A DNA stretch of 8,055 nucleotides from CAJWGI01 sp036011785 (GTDB lineage Bacteria > Chloroflexota > Anaerolineae > Anaerolineales > UBA11657): assembly GCA_036011785.1 (NCBI GenBank), contig DASCOB010000042.1:1-8055 (forward strand), read 5' to 3'. Below are positions 1 through 6,282 of the stretch, one piece after another. The notes under the pieces are model-generated. The model was not told where the DNA came from. It saw nothing but the letters and a program-made list of their open reading frames with translations, and searched no databases. Made by a program: the position numbers and the translations under genes. The stretch's first letter is position 1. Each line of letters begins with the position of its first letter.

Positions 1-593
1 TAATCGTACTTGCGGGGTTTCTGCTCATGATGGCGATTGAATCGCTGGGAATCGGGCACGCCATTCATGAGGAATATCACCACCACGAGCGCGACCATGG
101 ACATGCACATGTGCACCATCCGCGCGGGCTCACTCTCAGTGTAGCCATTGGCCTGACGGTGCACGCGCTCACCGATGGAGTGGCCATTGGCGCATCGCAG
201 GCGACCGGTGCGGCCGATGTCGCGCTGCCGTTGCTTGTCGGCGTCATCACCCACAAAATGCCGGCTGCGTTCAGTCTGGCGGCCTTCGGGATGCATGAGT
301 TGAGACGCCGCCGAAGCGTGTTGGGTTACCTCATAATCTTTGCGCTGGCCACCCCGGCGGCGATGTACGCGAGTTGGTACGGGCTGGGGAGCGTGAGTGA
401 GCTGTGGATAGGCCTCACGCTTCTATTTTCGGCCGGCACTTTTACTTATGTGGCCACGGTTGACCTGCTCCCCAATGTGCACAACCCGCGCACGGGCCGC
501 GACGTGCTCTGGCAGATAATTTTGGCAGCGGTGGTCATGACCGTACTCGTGTTTGTGCTTAAATCGGGCGGTATGGCGCCGCACCCGCATTGA
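1..593 (+). CDS. ZIP-family divalent metal transporter, 5'-truncated by window edge
   Basis: This is probably a membrane transporter of the ZIP family, which moves Zn2+ or a related divalent metal into the cytoplasm. The reading frame is open from the first complete codon (position 3), and the residues before the ATG at 27 (IVLAGFLLM) look like a ZIP transmembrane segment, so the true start lies upstream. Numbering from the ATG at 27, a His-rich loop spans about residues 11-31. The two ZIP signature helices follow: HALTDGVAIGA at about 46-56 and HKMPAAFSL at about 76-84, which carry the metal-binding His and Asp residues of the family. Three further hydrophobic segments run to the C-terminus. 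The gene stands alone with no terminator hairpin visible after the TGA. The family is clear; the metal specificity is not. Confidence 0.93.
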   Translation, partial: IVLAGFLLMMAIESLGIGHAIHEEYHHHERDHGHAHVHHPRGLTLSVAIGLTVHALTDGVAIGASQATGAADVALPLLVGVITHKMPAAFSLAAFGMHELRRRRSVLGYLIIFALATPAAMYASWYGLGSVSELWIGLTLLFSAGTFTYVATVDLLPNVHNPRTGRDVLWQIILAAVVMTVLVFVLKSGGMAPHPH

Positions 594-613
594 GCGCATC
601 CACCTCGCGTCAA

Positions 614-641
614 TTGTGGTCGTGGCCGCTATGGGTATAAT
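614..641 (+). promoter_or_regulatory. Probable sigma70-type promoter for the foldase-rsmI operon
   Basis: A perfect -10 hexamer TATAAT lies at 636-641, preceded after 16 bp by a weak -35 (TTGTGG, 614-619). Transcription would begin near 648, about 30 bp before the TTG start of the lipoprotein gene. It is the only promoter-like match in the gap after the ZIP gene. The weak -35 leaves some doubt. Confidence 0.55.
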
Positions 642-676
642 CCCTGCGATCCTGCAATAGGGCGCGGAACCTGAGC

Positions 677-1609
677 TTGAATCGTTTCCTGTTAAAAGGT
701 TGTGGTCTGTGGTTGATCTGGCTTCTGGTTGCCTGCCGGGCGGGCGCACCCGACTCGGGTTCTGGGGTAACAGACGGAGCCGGCGACCGGCACACGCCGA
801 GCGACGACCAGCCGACGGTGATGGCGGTTGCGAGTACCGAGCCGCTCGCGGCGCGCGTGAACGGGGAGCCGATTTCCGAGCGGGAATATGAGCGCGCTGT
901 GCTGCGTTTCGAGGCCGCGCTCGAAGCGCTTGATCTTGACCCTACGGAGCAGGGCGATTATCGCCTCGCCGTGCTAGAGGAGGCCATTGATGCACGCTTG
1001 ATCGCGCAGGCAGCGCGCGCTCTCCCCGTGGAGCTTGCTCCGCATGAGTTGCAAAACGCTCTCGATGAGAGCGTGCAGGCGCGCGGCGGCCAGGCGGGTT
1101 TCGATGAGTGGTTACAGGCGAATCATTACCGCGAGGACGAGTTTCGCCGGGAGTTGCAGGCGCAGCTGCTGGCCGGCAAGGTTCAGGCCGAAGTTCTGAG
1201 TGCTGTCGGCAGTGTGGCTGAGCAGGTACGGGCGCGCCACGTGCTTGTCGCCACGCGTGAGCAGGCCGAGGCGCTACATGCGCAACTGGCGGCTGGCGCG
1301 GATTTTGCAACCATTGCGCTTGCGCACTCGCTTGACAGGAGCACGCGTGTCAACGGCGGAGACCTGGGATGGTTTCCGCGCGGCCTACTCACCACGCCGG
1401 AACTTGAAACGGTGGCGTTCGCGTTGACGCCTGGTGAGCGCAGCGGCATTGTGAAAACCTCGCTCGGTTTTCACCTCGTCGAGACTCTTGAGCGCGACGC
1501 CCAGCGTGAACTATCGCCACAGTCCGCGCTTGCGGTTCGGCAAGCGGCCGTGGAGAGGTGGCTGGCGGAACTGCGCGCGGGGGCGGATATAGAGCGGTTT
1601 GGGCCATGA
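677..1609 (+). CDS. Parvulin-type peptidylprolyl isomerase lipoprotein (PrsA/SurA-like foldase)
   Basis: Predicted extracytoplasmic foldase that catalyses cis-trans isomerisation of prolyl bonds in exported proteins. The 310-residue product starts with a lipoprotein signal: a basic N-terminus, a hydrophobic core and a lipobox LVAC with the lipidated Cys at residue 20. A low-complexity tether runs to about residue 55. A SurA/PrsA-type N-terminal helical chaperone region follows at about 56-180, with the typical opening AARVNGEPIS. A parvulin rotamase domain occupies about 184-272, with family motifs RARHVLV, GADFATIA, GGDLGWF and GFHLVE. The start is TTG at 677, chosen because it gives the complete signal peptide; no strong Shine-Dalgarno precedes it, and a CTG at 671 is an in-frame alternative. 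It is the first gene of a unit continuing to rsmI. Family assignment is firm; client proteins are unknown. Confidence 0.92.
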   Translation: MNRFLLKGCGLWLIWLLVACRAGAPDSGSGVTDGAGDRHTPSDDQPTVMAVASTEPLAARVNGEPISEREYERAVLRFEAALEALDLDPTEQGDYRLAVLEEAIDARLIAQAARALPVELAPHELQNALDESVQARGGQAGFDEWLQANHYREDEFRRELQAQLLAGKVQAEVLSAVGSVAEQVRARHVLVATREQAEALHAQLAAGADFATIALAHSLDRSTRVNGGDLGWFPRGLLTTPELETVAFALTPGERSGIVKTSLGFHLVETLERDAQRELSPQSALAVRQAAVERWLAELRAGADIERFGP

Positions 1610-1619
1610 CGGGCTGAAC

Positions 1620-1640
1620 GGGGCAGGAGCACTGTTTATG
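1620..1640 (+). promoter_or_regulatory. Ribosome binding site that fixes the start of the T/P-rich protein
   Basis: GGGGCAGGAG at 1620-1629 lies 8 bp before ATG 1638. This favours 1638 over the in-frame TTG at 1599, which overlaps the preceding gene, has no comparable site and would add 13 polar residues before the membrane anchor. Confidence 0.6.
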
Positions 1641-2342
1641 GGACAACGCAGATTCTCGTTTCTTGACGTACTGACCTCGGCGTTACTCTACGCGACGATG
1701 ATGATCGGCGGTCTCTATCTGTTTATTTTCTTGGAGCCGCAGACTGTCATCAACCCCTTCCCACCGCCGACAATGCCGGTGCGAGCGGTGTTGGCGACTA
1801 ATACGCCTACGCCGGCTCCCGCAACGCCCACCCTGCTGCCATCGCGCACCGCGCTGCCCACGTCCGCGCCAGTAGTGGTCGCCACCGAGACGAGCGTGCC
1901 GCCCACGGCTATTGTGGTCGCGCCGGAACCGACGGTCATCCCAACCACTGATCCGACCACCGCACCTACAGTCTTCGCTTACGCGCTCCAGGAAGGAAGC
2001 ATCGGTTACACCACGCAGTTTGCCTATCCAGATTTGGATTGCGCTTGGATGGGCATCGCCGGGACAGTTTTTGATGCCGTGGGCAATGCGGCGGAGGACA
2101 TGATTGTGCACGTGGATGGCCCGGATGGATTCGCCATCGATGCTGTCGCCGGAACCCGGCCCGAGTTCGGCCCAGCTGGTTACGAGGTGACGCTGGCGAA
2201 CGCGCCGATGGCTAGCGACCAGGTGTATGTTGTCCAATTGCTGGATGTGTTCGGCGAGCCGGTTTCGGAGCGTTATGCGGTCACTACTTTCGACGACTGT
2301 GACCGAAATCTGATTCTGGTCAACTTCGTGCGCAACCAGTGA
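1638..2342 (+). CDS. Membrane-anchored Thr/Pro-rich protein with C-terminal beta-rich extracellular domain, unknown function
   Basis: I do not recognise a named family. The 234-residue product (from ATG 1638) has a single N-terminal transmembrane segment at about residues 10-32. A long linker rich in Thr, Pro, Ala and Val (about 40-112) follows, and a C-terminal domain (about 115-234) probably lies outside the membrane. The C-terminal domain contains GIAGTVFDAVGNAAEDMIVHV, which resembles beta-sandwich modules of the carboxypeptidase-regulatory or Ig-like type. It has only two cysteines (135 and 221), placed to form a disulfide that would close the domain. T/P-rich tethers of this kind are frequent in Chloroflexota surface proteins. 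The gene begins 28 bp after the foldase gene and ends 18 bp before rsmI, so co-transcription is likely. The foldase neighbour may assist its folding, but that is speculation. Confidence 0.72.
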   Translation: MGQRRFSFLDVLTSALLYATMMIGGLYLFIFLEPQTVINPFPPPTMPVRAVLATNTPTPAPATPTLLPSRTALPTSAPVVVATETSVPPTAIVVAPEPTVIPTTDPTTAPTVFAYALQEGSIGYTTQFAYPDLDCAWMGIAGTVFDAVGNAAEDMIVHVDGPDGFAIDAVAGTRPEFGPAGYEVTLANAPMASDQVYVVQLLDVFGEPVSERYAVTTFDDCDRNLILVNFVRNQ

Positions 2343-2360
2343 CGGAGGTACGTCGGCACG

Positions 2361-3182
2361 ATGGGCACGCTCTATCTCATCGCCACGCCGATTGGCAACC
2401 TGGAAGACCTCAGCCCGCGCGCGGCCCGCATGCTCGGTGAGGTGGCTTTAATCGCGGCTGAAGACACACGCCACACTCGCAAACTGCTTTCCCATTTTGA
2501 AATACATACCCCGCTCACAAGCTACTACGAGCACAACAAACTAAGCAAGCTTGATACCGTGCTGGCGGCACTGCGCCGCGGCGATGTTGCGTTGGTCTCT
2601 GATGGCGGCATGCCCGCAATTTCCGACCCCGGCTATGAGTTGCTGCGCGCTGCGCTGGCAGCCGGCCACAAGGTGCGTCCACTGCCGGGGCCTTCCGCCC
2701 TGCTGGCGGCGCTGGCGGTTTCAGGCCTGCCGACCGATGCGTTTGTCTATCTGGGTTTTCTTCCGCGCAAGCCCTCGGAACGCCGGCGGTTGCTGGCAGA
2801 AAATGTTTCCGACCGGCGCACTCTGGTCGCATTCGAATCTCCGCACCGGTTGTGTGCGGCACTGGCGGATATCGAGGTCAAACTGGGTGAGCGCCCTCTG
2901 GCGGTGGCGCGCGAACTCACCAAGCTGCACGAGGAGATCTTCCGCGGCGCGGTCAGCGCTGCGAGAGAGCATTTCGCGCAGGCGCCAGTGCGCGGCGAGG
3001 TCACGATTGTCATCGGCGGCTGCCAGCAGTCGGGGCAAGAGAAATGGTCATCCGCGCGGGTGCGCGCTGCGCTTCAAGCTGCGCTGCGGGCGGGGGAAGG
3101 TCGCTCCCAGGCGGCGAAAGAGGTCGCGCAGGAGAGTGGCTGGCCCCGGCGCGAGGTGTATCGACTGGAATTGCCGGATTGA
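2361..3182 (+). CDS. rsmI: 16S rRNA (cytidine(1402)-2'-O)-methyltransferase RsmI
   Basis: Transfers a methyl group from S-adenosylmethionine to the 2'-hydroxyl of C1402 in the 16S rRNA decoding centre; cytoplasmic. The 273-residue length is normal for the family. The tetrapyrrole-methylase-type fold is marked by the N-terminal LYLIATPIGNLEDLSPRA (4-21), EDTRHTRKLL (34-43), the SAM-site loop SDGGMPAISDPGYE (80-93), PLPGPSALLAALAVSGLPTD (108-127) and RELTKLHEEIFRG (184-196). The loop differs from the usual SDAGTP form at two residues (Ala to Gly, Thr to Met), though the flanking Asp and ISDPG are intact. A C-terminal helical region (about 228-270) carries the usual repeat of Ala/Lys-rich segments. 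GGAGG at 2344-2348 lies 12 bp before the ATG. It is the last gene of its operon and is convergent with the hydratase pseudogene, 14 bp away. Confidence 0.97.
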   Translation: MGTLYLIATPIGNLEDLSPRAARMLGEVALIAAEDTRHTRKLLSHFEIHTPLTSYYEHNKLSKLDTVLAALRRGDVALVSDGGMPAISDPGYELLRAALAAGHKVRPLPGPSALLAALAVSGLPTDAFVYLGFLPRKPSERRRLLAENVSDRRTLVAFESPHRLCAALADIEVKLGERPLAVARELTKLHEEIFRGAVSAAREHFAQAPVRGEVTIVIGGCQQSGQEKWSSARVRAALQAALRAGEGRSQAAKEVAQESGWPRREVYRLELPD

Positions 3183-3196
3183 TCCCGCGCGTTTTG

Positions 3197-3984
3197 CTAT
3201 TCGCCGCTGAAATTGAGCTGGCGCTTCTCCAAAAAAACTATCCAGCGCCTCGCACAAATCGGCGCTGTGCAGCAGCTCCAGCTGAGAATCGATTTCTAGC
3301 TCCTGACTCTCCCGCAGCGGTAGCTCATAGCCTCTACTGATGATGCGTTTGGCGATTGCCACCGCGCGCGGGGGCAGCTGCAGGAACCTTCCGGCTATCC
3401 CAACAACCTCCGCCTCCAAATCTTGTGTAGACACGACGCGGTGCAGCAGTTCATATTGCCGCGCGCGCTCCGCGTCAAAAATTCTCAGCGAGCAGCACTA
3501 TCTCCTCGGTGGCGGCAACGCCGGCCACGCGCGTGATGCGCTGCATGCCCATGAGCACAGCGATGCTGCGTTTCACCTCTGGGAGTCCGAAGACGGCATC
3601 GCTTGCGGATGCACGAAAATCGCAGTACAGCGCGAGCAGAAGGCCGCTGCCGAGGCGCTGTACGTGCAGCCGGGCTATGGTCGATTTCTCCCATTGTTCG
3701 AATCCATCCAGGCAGTTCTGCAGGTCGCGCAGGTTTTCGCGGAAGGCACAGGCCTGTTGCCCGACCAGTTCGCCAATGGCGCCTACATCCGCGCTGGGAG
3801 AGAAGTGTATACCCGCACTGTCCACAATCACGACCCAGATGTCTTTGCGGTCTCGCAGGTGGCTCGTGATTTCACGCAGCTGCTGGAATGTTTCCCGGCG
3901 CAGAGTGTTGTGCTGCTGCGCGCGGTTGAGCGTCAGACGCGCAATGCGGTTTTACCGCAGGATCCAATCAGTGTATTCGGGCAT
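3197..3984 (-). pseudogene. Enoyl-CoA hydratase/isomerase (crotonase family), disrupted by one stop and two frameshifts
   Basis: Crotonase-family proteins hydrate or isomerise acyl-CoA thioesters. Read from ATG 3984, the frame gives MPEYTDWILR and then an in-frame TAA (3954-3952). The same frame resumes with NRIARLTLNRAQQHNTL and runs through HFSPSADVG (about 60-68) and FGLPEVKRS (132-140, catalytic-type Glu136) to a TGA at 3477-3475. Removing one T from the minus-strand T5 run (A's at 3477-3481) restores FDAERARQYELLHRVV. A second extra T in the T7 run (3231-3237) must be removed to obtain the family-typical end FLEKRQLNFSGE and stop TAG (3199-3197). The repaired product is 261 residues, normal for the family. 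Conserved positions are also altered: His-Gly to His-Val (107-108), Leu-Gly to Arg-Ser (139-140), Glu-Gly to Glu-Ala near the C-terminus. It starts 12 bp after the flavoprotein gene with a GAGG site, so it was its operon partner. Sequencing error could explain the T runs but not the substitutions. Confidence 0.85.
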
Positions 3985-3996
3985 CGACCTCAGCCA

Positions 3997-5217
3997 TTAT
4001 AACTCTACTGGGACACCGAACACCTTTCCCGCCAGATTTAGTCCTAGGCGCGAAAGCCCACGCGTTACGCCTTCTCCCATCCAGTACTTCTCGAAGAGGA
4101 TTTTTCCCCAGTGCCACATGCGTCCTGACCGCGGCAGCGGCACCAGCGGGTCCGGCTCGGCGTAGAACCGGCCACTGGCGAAGCCGGCCGAGCCGCTGCC
4201 GGTCTCAATCCAGCAAAAGCCCAGACCGTCAAACTCCGCCAGTGCGCTCGTGCCTTGAATCTCACCGGCGATGCGGCTGGCGACGGCCCGCGCCTGACCC
4301 TCGGCGAAGACGCCCGCTTTGGGCAGCGGCTTGCCGTTCGCCAGCGTGACGTGCGTAACATCGCCGATGGCGTAGACGTTCTCGACGCAGGTTTGCAGCG
4401 TGCGCCTGTCAATGGGTACCCAGCCAGCCTCGTTTGCCAGAGGCGATTCCTGTACCACGGACGGCGCGCGGTGCGGCGGCGTGGCGGCCAGGAGGTCAAA
4501 GGGCGCCGCACAGCAGTTGGCAAAAAGCAATTCTTTCCGCTCCGCATCGATGCGCGTCGGATGCAACTGCGGATTGAAGTGGATCTGTTTTGACTCCAGT
4601 ATGCTGACTACTGCGTGCCCCATCGCGGGGCCGGCCACGCCCATGGGCAGCGGTTCTGGGGTGTAGACTTGCAGCTCGCATTTCTCGCGGATGCCGCGCT
4701 GCCGTAAATGATTATCCAACAGCAGCGCGGTCTCATAGGGCGCCGCCGGGCATTTGTAGGGCACGCCGGAGACCAGCACTGCCACCCGGCCACCCTCGAA
4801 CCCCTGCAGCGCCGACCATAGCTCGGAAGCGCCTTCCAGATTAAAGGGCGTGTGGGCCGCCTCGTCGAAACCGGGCATGGCTGCGGGCGAGAGGTCCGCA
4901 CCCAGCGCGACCACCAGATAATCGTAGTTCAAGTCGCCGTTGCTGCTGCGCACGCGCGCGCCGTCCAAGTCGATCTCTTGCGCCTCCGCCGCGACCAACT
5001 CCACATCGGGGCGCAGCAGACGCCGCCGCTCTTTGGTGATTTGCTGCGGCTGCCGCCAGCCGACCATCACCCACAGCAGCGAAGGGGTGAAAACATATTC
5101 AGTGCGCTCTTCCACGACGATGACACGATGCTCCGCGCCGAGTTGCTTGCGCAACGCGTTGGCGGTGACGCTGCCGCCCACGCCGCCACCCAGAACAAGA
5201 ATTATCTTACCAGTCAT
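3997..5217 (-). CDS. FAD-dependent pyridine nucleotide-disulphide oxidoreductase family protein, sulfide:quinone oxidoreductase-like
   Basis: A 406-residue two-Rossmann-fold flavoprotein, probably membrane-peripheral and passing electrons to quinone. The FAD-binding N-terminus is ILVLGGGVGGSVTANALRK (6-24, GxGxxG type), with the acidic end of the second strand VVEER (34-38). Also present are TPSLLWVMVG (44-53), typical of SQR-like proteins, DYLVVALGADL (99-109), and the second FAD motif VYAIGDVTHV (281-290), followed by LPKAGVFAEGQARAVA (298-313). Cys156 sits in PYKCPAAPYE, the position of one redox-active SQR cysteine. Cys335 in GFCWIETG is a possible partner, and Cys235-Cys236 are vicinal. 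A C-terminal region with aromatic and basic residues (about 366-402) could form the membrane-binding helices. AAAGGAG at 5231-5225 lies 7 bp before the ATG. An NDH-2-like NADH dehydrogenase is the main alternative; the Cys156 context favours SQR. Confidence 0.85.
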   Translation of the reverse strand: MTGKIILVLGGGVGGSVTANALRKQLGAEHRVIVVEERTEYVFTPSLLWVMVGWRQPQQITKERRRLLRPDVELVAAEAQEIDLDGARVRSSNGDLNYDYLVVALGADLSPAAMPGFDEAAHTPFNLEGASELWSALQGFEGGRVAVLVSGVPYKCPAAPYETALLLDNHLRQRGIREKCELQVYTPEPLPMGVAGPAMGHAVVSILESKQIHFNPQLHPTRIDAERKELLFANCCAAPFDLLAATPPHRAPSVVQESPLANEAGWVPIDRRTLQTCVENVYAIGDVTHVTLANGKPLPKAGVFAEGQARAVASRIAGEIQGTSALAEFDGLGFCWIETGSGSAGFASGRFYAEPDPLVPLPRSGRMWHWGKILFEKYWMGEGVTRGLSRLGLNLAGKVFGVPVEL

Positions 5218-5338
5218 TGTTTCTCTCCTTTAGGTTTCTTCTCTGCAGTACCTGCATTAAGTCGGCTATGCCGATCTTGAAGGCTCAACCCGCACCGTGG
5301 GAAACATCTGTCAGACTGTGACTATTATTGACTATAAA

Positions 5339-5357
5339 AGTGTTGACAGTCTACACT
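5339..5357. promoter_or_regulatory. 19-bp near-perfect dyad, probable operator over a -35 box
   Basis: AGTGTTGACAGTCTACACT reads as an inverted repeat around the central A (5348), with 16 of the 18 flanking positions paired. It covers the whole -35 hexamer TTGACA (5343-5348). Its size and spacing suit a dimeric helix-turn-helix repressor. The regulator is not in the window and the dyad matches no operator I can name. Confidence 0.5.
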
Positions 5358-5372
5358 GCGTCAAACTATAAT
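5343..5372 (+). promoter_or_regulatory. Consensus sigma70-type promoter reading toward the transposase relic
   Basis: Perfect -35 TTGACA (5343-5348) and perfect -10 TATAAT (5367-5372) are separated by 18 bp, giving a start near 5379. No intact gene follows directly. The first reading frame downstream is the truncated transposase, and the next intact gene is the ACP gene some 650 bp on. It may be the orphaned promoter of a lost gene or may read through into the acyl operon. Confidence 0.65.
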
Positions 5373-5448
5373 ACAATAGACTATTTATTTGAATAGAGAT
5401 AACTAACGGTTATAGATATGGATTTCCCCGATTAGGTGTTTTCCGAGA

Positions 5449-5865
5449 GGCCGCACCTTTCGTACCTTGAATATCATCGACGACTTCAACCGCGAAGTAT
5501 TGTGGATTGAGATTGATACATCCTTACTCACCGAACGGGTAATCCGCGCACTAAAGGTGCTCGCTTCCTGGCGGGGCTACCCTAAGTAAATCCGCTTGGA
5601 CAATGTCCCGGAGTTGATCTCGCAGAAGATGGCTGCACGTGCGGTTGAGCTCGCATTTATCCAGCCGGATGAACCTGCTCAGAGTGCCTATATTGAGTGT
5701 TTCAACCGCACCTTTCGGGAAACTGTGCTGTATGCACACCTTGTCGCGTCTTTGCGTGAGGCGCGGGAGATCGCTGAAGAATGGATCGAAGAGTATAATG
5801 CTACTTGCGCACACGAGGCTCTGCAGAACCAGTCACCTTATCAGTATGCTAGTGAATGCGCCTGA
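5449..5865 (+). pseudogene. IS3-family transposase (OrfB, integrase-core) remnant
   Basis: The remnant corresponds to the C-terminal half of an IS3-family DDE transposase. In one frame it reads GRTFRTLNIIDDFNREVLWIEID (from 5449), then RGYPK, a TAA stop (5587-5589), then IRLDNVPELIS, IQPDEPAQSAYIECFNRTFRE and a C-terminus with HEALQNQSPYQY ending at TGA 5863-5865. The second catalytic Asp (in LDN) and the Glu (in YIE) are recognisable, but the region with the first Asp is missing. Family-conserved residues have changed: DNGPEF to DNVPEL, PGKP to PDEP, QNAYIERF to QSAYIECF. A few codons before the IQP segment also appear deleted. OrfA is absent, and I cannot place inverted terminal repeats with confidence. 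It is a long-inactive insertion sitting exactly at the composition change, typical of an island edge. Confidence 0.87.
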
Positions 5866-6034
5866 TCATCCCACTTTTCCGTGGTATGAAAAATGGGGTG
5901 TTGACAGCATGTGTGTCGCAAGCAACAGGCTTTAGTTCACGGGAAATGATTTTGCGCGCGATAAACTGCATTAAAGTGCCTCTGATCATCATTAAAGTCA
6001 CTAAATACACACAATAAAAAGGAGTGCTTGGAGC
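5866..6034. other. Leader region upstream of the acyl carrier protein gene
   Basis: No gene is supported. The region holds a TTGACA at 5901-5906 without a matching -10, a weak promoter candidate (TTCACG 5936-5941, GATAAA 5960-5965, 18-bp spacer), two 9-bp direct repeats 21 bp apart (5969-5998), and the ribosome binding site AAAAAGGAG (6016-6024) ten bases before the ACP start. The first part may be the right flank of the old insertion element. Confidence 0.5.
5969..5998. repeat. Direct repeat CATTAAAGT x2, 21 bp centre to centre
   Basis: CATTAAAGT occurs at 5969-5977 and again at 5990-5998, so the copies fall on the same face of the helix two turns apart. They lie 37-66 bp before the ACP start codon. 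They could be tandem sites for an activator, or chance in AT-rich DNA. Confidence 0.4.
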
Positions 6035-6274
6035 ATGGATAACAAACAAAAGTACGATCAAGTGTTTATTGATTGTTTTTCTATCGACAAAAGTACATTG
6101 AATGAGGATCTTGTCTATAACACAATCGAGTCATGGGATTCTATCGGCCATATGGGTTTAATCGCTGCCTTGGAGGAAGCATTTGATATCGTCATGGAAA
6201 CAGATGATATTATTGACTTCAGCTCTTATGAAAAGGGTTTCGAAATACTTTTGGGATATGGCATTGAGTTCTAG
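6035..6274 (+). CDS. Acyl carrier protein (phosphopantetheine-binding)
   Basis: A 79-residue stand-alone acyl carrier protein that would hold an acyl group as a thioester on a 4'-phosphopantetheine arm. The attachment site is Ser36 in ESWDSIGHMGLIAALEEAFDI (32-52), matching the family's DS(I/L)xxxxL motif followed by an acidic helix II. Helix III includes TDDIIDFSSYEKGFEIL. The overall charge is acidic as expected. A strong AAAAAGGAG lies 10 bp before the ATG. The ligase gene starts 8 bp after its stop, so it is probably a dedicated carrier for that enzyme and not the fatty-acid-synthesis ACP, which normally sits with fab genes. AT-rich codon use contrasts with the genes at the left of the window. 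Confidence 0.93.
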   Translation: MDNKQKYDQVFIDCFSIDKSTLNEDLVYNTIESWDSIGHMGLIAALEEAFDIVMETDDIIDFSSYEKGFEILLGYGIEF

Positions 6275-6282
6275 AGGTATGG

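Larger units (their letters stand above)
5218..5448. other. AT-rich intergenic region between flavoprotein gene and transposase relic
   Basis: No gene is supported here. Composition falls from GC-rich to AT-rich at about 5305-5320. The stretch contains the ribosome binding site of the leftward flavoprotein gene (5225-5231), a short hairpin-like dyad TCGGC-tat-GCCGA (5262-5274), an AGACTGT/ACAGTCT inverted pair (5313-5319 and 5346-5352), a rightward consensus promoter (5343-5372), its overlapping operator-like dyad (5339-5357), and a small AATAG-a-CTATT dyad (5375-5385) at the expected transcription start. I see no clear leftward promoter for the flavoprotein gene. Confidence 0.6.

Noticed and set aside
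1599..1637. Upstream TTG start for the T/P-rich membrane protein
   Set aside because: It would overlap the preceding gene and lacks a ribosome binding site, whereas ATG 1638 has GGGGCAGGAG at good spacing and starts directly before the membrane segment.
3048..3434. A 128-residue minus-strand reading frame overlapping the 3' end of rsmI
   Set aside because: Its first part is the C-terminal crotonase region out of frame with the rest of the gene. The stretch overlapping rsmI appears only because an extra T at 3231-3237 bypasses the natural TAG stop at 3199-3197.
3340..4002. Long plus-strand frame opposite the hydratase
   Set aside because: It is antisense to a recognisable crotonase, has no homology-like motifs, and owes its openness to GC-rich codon structure on the other strand.
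5262..5274. TCGGC-tat-GCCGA as a terminator or operator before the flavoprotein gene
   Set aside because: The stem is only 5 bp with no T tract, and no promoter is visible beside it on the minus strand.
5901..5965. Promoter for the ACP operon (TTGACA 5901-5906 or TTCACG/GATAAA 5936-5965)
   Set aside because: The first has no -10 at usable distance. The second matches only four of six bases in each hexamer, too weak to list as a feature.
5862..5990. CTGATCATC repeated at 5862-5870 and 5982-5990
   Set aside because: It is nine bases built on the palindrome TGATCA, and the first copy includes the transposase stop codon; most likely coincidence.
5218..6034. CRISPR array, tRNA gene or attachment site at the composition boundary
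   Set aside because: I found no regularly spaced repeats, no cloverleaf-like sequence and no tRNA 3' end in this stretch.
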